The notes under the pieces: generated by a model
Told to the model about the DNA's origin: nothing
What the model saw: only the letters and a program-made list of their open reading frames with translations
The model's database searches: none
Part shown: piece by piece, positions 62,753-64,000 of the stretch
Layout of the letters: each line of letters begins with the position of its first letter
Position numbering within the stretch: position 1 is the stretch's first letter
Translations under genes and position numbers: made by a program
Assembly: GCF_004364555.1 (NCBI RefSeq)
Contig: NZ_SOAM01000001.1
Span: 124,001-188,000 of the forward strand
Length of the DNA: 64,000 nucleotides
Origin: Amnibacterium kyonggiense
GTDB taxonomy: Bacteria > Actinomycetota > Actinomycetes > Actinomycetales > Microbacteriaceae
Reading direction: 5' to 3'

Positions 62753-62792
62753 GAAGCCCCGGTCAGAAGAGGAACTCTTCGGCCGGGGCTTC
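62753..62792 (+). terminator. tRNA-Arg terminator hairpin
   Basis: GAAGCCCCGG (62753-62762) pairs with CCGGGGCTTC (62783-62792), a perfect 10-bp stem eight bases after the tRNA, with a 20-base loop that contains a further GAAGAG/CTCTTC pairing. Confidence 0.75.
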
Positions 62793-62825
62793 GTGCTTCC
62801 CGGGTCGGACCTTCGCGGTGATCCG

Positions 62826-63016
62826 GTGCAGCGCGTGCTCGGCCTCGATGGCGCTGACGACGCCCGGGTGCGAGACCGGAGCGTCGTCGCCGCTCGATTC
62901 GACGGCGACGTCCCCGTGCACCTCGTCGCGGACACGAGCGCCGATCCCGGTCCGCCGGCGCGATTCTCGACCTCCCGGTCGAACGCGAGCTCTGGGCCAT
63001 CACCCGCGGACGGTGA
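62826..63016 (+). pseudogene. Frame-broken coding fragment
   Basis: From GTG 62826 one frame reads VQRVLGLDGADDARVRDRSV and VAARFDGDVPVHLVADTSAD with strong coding character (G/C third positions). Around 62930-62960 coding character moves to a different frame, which ends AILDLPVERELWAITRGR and stops at TGA 63014-63016. Neither frame alone looks coding over the whole length. A frameshifted small gene, a remnant, or a sequencing error would all fit. The family is not recognised. Arginine-rich frames on the opposite strand are shadows. Confidence 0.45.
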
Positions 63017-63162
63017 GCGCTCCCGAGCCCTGATCAGGACGTCGTGCGGCGCTCAGGACGGAGCGGACGCTGCCGTCCTGCACCCGTGACGCCGTCCTGA
63101 TCGAGCGACCGGGGGGCCGGCCCACGGCGTGCCGCCCGCCTCCACCGAAGCGCCTGCACCTG

Positions 63163-63192
63163 CACCAGCACCAGCACCAGCACCAGCACCAG
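63163..63192. repeat. CACCAG hexanucleotide tandem repeat
   Basis: Five perfect copies of CACCAG, preceded by an imperfect CACCTG, lie 98 bp before the membrane-protein gene at 63291. If translated in that gene's frame they would give alternating Ala-Pro, but the intervening codons do not look coding. Confidence 0.85.
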
Positions 63193-63290
63193 GAGGGCAG
63201 CACCGCCTCGGAGTGGGGGTCGACACATCGAGGCGCGCCGCCTTGGATCCCTGGTCCAGGTCTCCTCGCACTCCTCAAGAAGGCAGCACA

Positions 63291-63680
63291 GTGTCGGCGC
63301 ACGCATCCCTCTCCGCTTCGCTCAGCCGCGCGACGCGCGTCGTGTCCACGGTGCCGAGCGAGGTGCGGATCGTGTCGGGCGCGGTCGCCGTCCTCGCGGT
63401 CGCCGCGGGCGTGATGTCCGCCGATTGGCGGCTCGGGATCCCGATCGTCGTGGCGATCAGCATCGCCGTGCTGCTCCGGGCGAATGCGGCCCTCAGCGCC
63501 GGAGCGCACGACCACGGCGAGCTCGCTTCGATCGAGCGCGTCCTCCGCGAGGACGAGGCGACGTATCCGGTCGAGGCCCTCGGCTTCGAGGTCGGCCGGG
63601 AGCGCCTGATCCGATCCGTGCGGGCCCTGCGTGCGCGTTCGGTGCGGCGGCTCCGTGCGTCGACCGAGCCGATCGGATGA
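63291..63680 (+). CDS. Hypothetical membrane protein
   Basis: A 129-residue protein starting at GTG 63291 behind AAGAAGG. It has two hydrophobic segments (IVSGAVAVLAVAAGVMSA; GIPIVVAISIAVLLRANAAL) and then a charged, probably cytoplasmic tail (LASIERVLREDEATYPVEAL, LIRSVRALRARSVRRLRAS). No family is recognised. An in-frame start at 63129 would add an Ala-Pro repeat and sequence without coding character, so it is not used. Confidence 0.65.
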   Translation: MSAHASLSASLSRATRVVSTVPSEVRIVSGAVAVLAVAAGVMSADWRLGIPIVVAISIAVLLRANAALSAGAHDHGELASIERVLREDEATYPVEALGFEVGRERLIRSVRALRARSVRRLRASTEPIG

Positions 63681-63898
63681 GCGGCTCCCGGTGAGCGGGG
63701 ACCGCACCGAGGCGGTCCCGCAGCGCTGACCGCGGTCCGCACCACTCGACGGACATGCGTCCCGCGCCTCCGTGTCCCGCCATCTGGGGACGCCACGGAC
63801 CTGACAGTCGCCCCGCCCTCCGCCGTTCGTGGGCGCGCCGCCGGCGGTCGGTGTTGAGGTGATGCCGAGGCACTCCGCCGCCCCTCGAGAGGACACCC
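63681..63898. other. Intergenic stretch without a recognisable gene
   Basis: Frames here are short or arginine-rich and on the opposite strand. The only clear element is GAGAGGA at 63887-63893, the probable ribosome site of the gene at 63899. Confidence 0.4.
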
Positions 63899-64000
63899 GT
63901 GTACGAGAACGAACTCACCCAGGCCTTCTGCGTCCCCTGCTTCGTCCCCATGGTGCAGTGGGGCGACGCGCACCAGCGCTCGTGGGAGTGCCCCGAGTGC
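63899..64000 (+). CDS. Zinc-ribbon-like protein (N-terminal part; gene runs off the right edge)
   Basis: GTG 63899 follows GAGAGGA by five bases and opens a frame still open at the window end (34 residues visible). The visible part begins MYENELTQAFCVPCFVPMV and continues with ECPEC at the edge. Two CxxC pairs about 16 residues apart form a zinc-ribbon-like site. The full length and any further domain are unknown. Confidence 0.6.
   Translation, partial: MYENELTQAFCVPCFVPMVQWGDAHQRSWECPEC

Noticed and set aside
62704-63003. Minus-strand frames overlapping tRNA-Arg that end in RDSNPQPSDP-like or RPEGLEPPTF-like sequence
   Set aside because: These endings are the well-known artefact of translating the tRNA T-arm region on the opposite strand.
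63129-63290. A longer version of the membrane protein starting at GTG 63129 with an Ala-Pro repeat
   Set aside because: The added residues lack coding character after the repeat, and GTG 63291 has its own ribosome site.

Overview
The window is chromosomal DNA of a very GC-rich actinobacterium. Gene content fits the family Microbacteriaceae, and a Curtobacterium-like plant or soil organism is my best guess (inference only). Supporting signs are a cluster of menaquinone and cytochrome c maturation genes, a 32-residue bS22-type ribosomal protein, an F420-type (Ddn) oxidoreductase, an archaeal-type aspartyl-tRNA synthetase, and many genes whose start codon lies 6-9 bases after a TANNNT -10 box (probable leaderless mRNAs). 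There is no rRNA, prophage, insertion sequence or CRISPR array; the three tRNAs are Tyr(GTA), Ser(GCT) and Arg(ACG).

Region 1-7.6 kb holds a truncated amino-acid permease, a BLUF blue-light receptor, a PAP2 phosphatase, a divergent MarR regulator/hydrolase pair, an aquaporin, an unusual tandem SGNH-like protein with a degenerate active site, and a WYL regulator. Region 7.7-16.9 kb is a carbohydrate locus: LacI regulator with a recognisable operator, lipoprotein sugar-binding protein, two ABC permeases, a CE7 acetyl esterase, an HSL-type esterase and a convergent GH127 beta-L-arabinofuranosidase. Together these suggest uptake and trimming of acetylated, arabinose-containing plant polysaccharide fragments. 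Region 17-25 kb has PabB, a 2-oxoglutarate oxygenase, a Ser/Thr kinase fused to GAF, a second GAF protein, an inositol-phosphatase family enzyme, and an HtrA protease whose stop codon overlaps the start of a small I78-type protease-inhibitor-like gene.

Region 25-30 kb carries tRNA-Tyr, a methyltransferase, YajQ, cardiolipin synthase, a Nudix hydrolase and a RIO-type kinase behind a possible 18-codon leader peptide. Region 30-45 kb is the respiratory core: FprA, polyprenyl diphosphate synthase, MenG, MenF, MenD, MenA, MenE and MenC (no MenB or MenH), then the cytochrome c biogenesis operon (histidine phosphatase, TlpA, CcdA, ResB, CcsB). Region 45-55 kb holds AspS, an AI-2E-type transporter, a glutaredoxin, a HAD phosphatase, bS22, a BldC-like regulator, an ArsR regulator, TadA, Upp, a winged-helix regulator preceded by a promoter and Cys/Met-rich small ORF, a candidate small RNA, and a photolyase. 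Region 54-64 kb holds an LCP protein, two glycosyltransferases, a Ddn-like enzyme, a YozE-like protein, a MarR/MFS pair, tandem 51-bp repeats, tRNA-Ser, a helix-hairpin-helix/PHP protein, tRNA-Arg, a frame-broken fragment, and a zinc-ribbon gene running off the right edge.

Non-coding DNA is short but structured. Convergent gene ends carry long, near-perfect inverted repeats, and two dispersed palindromic repeat families are visible (28213-28270 with 40356-40409; 45110-45152 with 52339-52381). The most notable candidates for undescribed biology are the 51374-51508 promoter/leader-ORF element, the 52508-52620 RNA candidate, the degenerate SGNH proteins, and the HtrA/I78 overlap. No complete new multi-gene system could be demonstrated from sequence alone.
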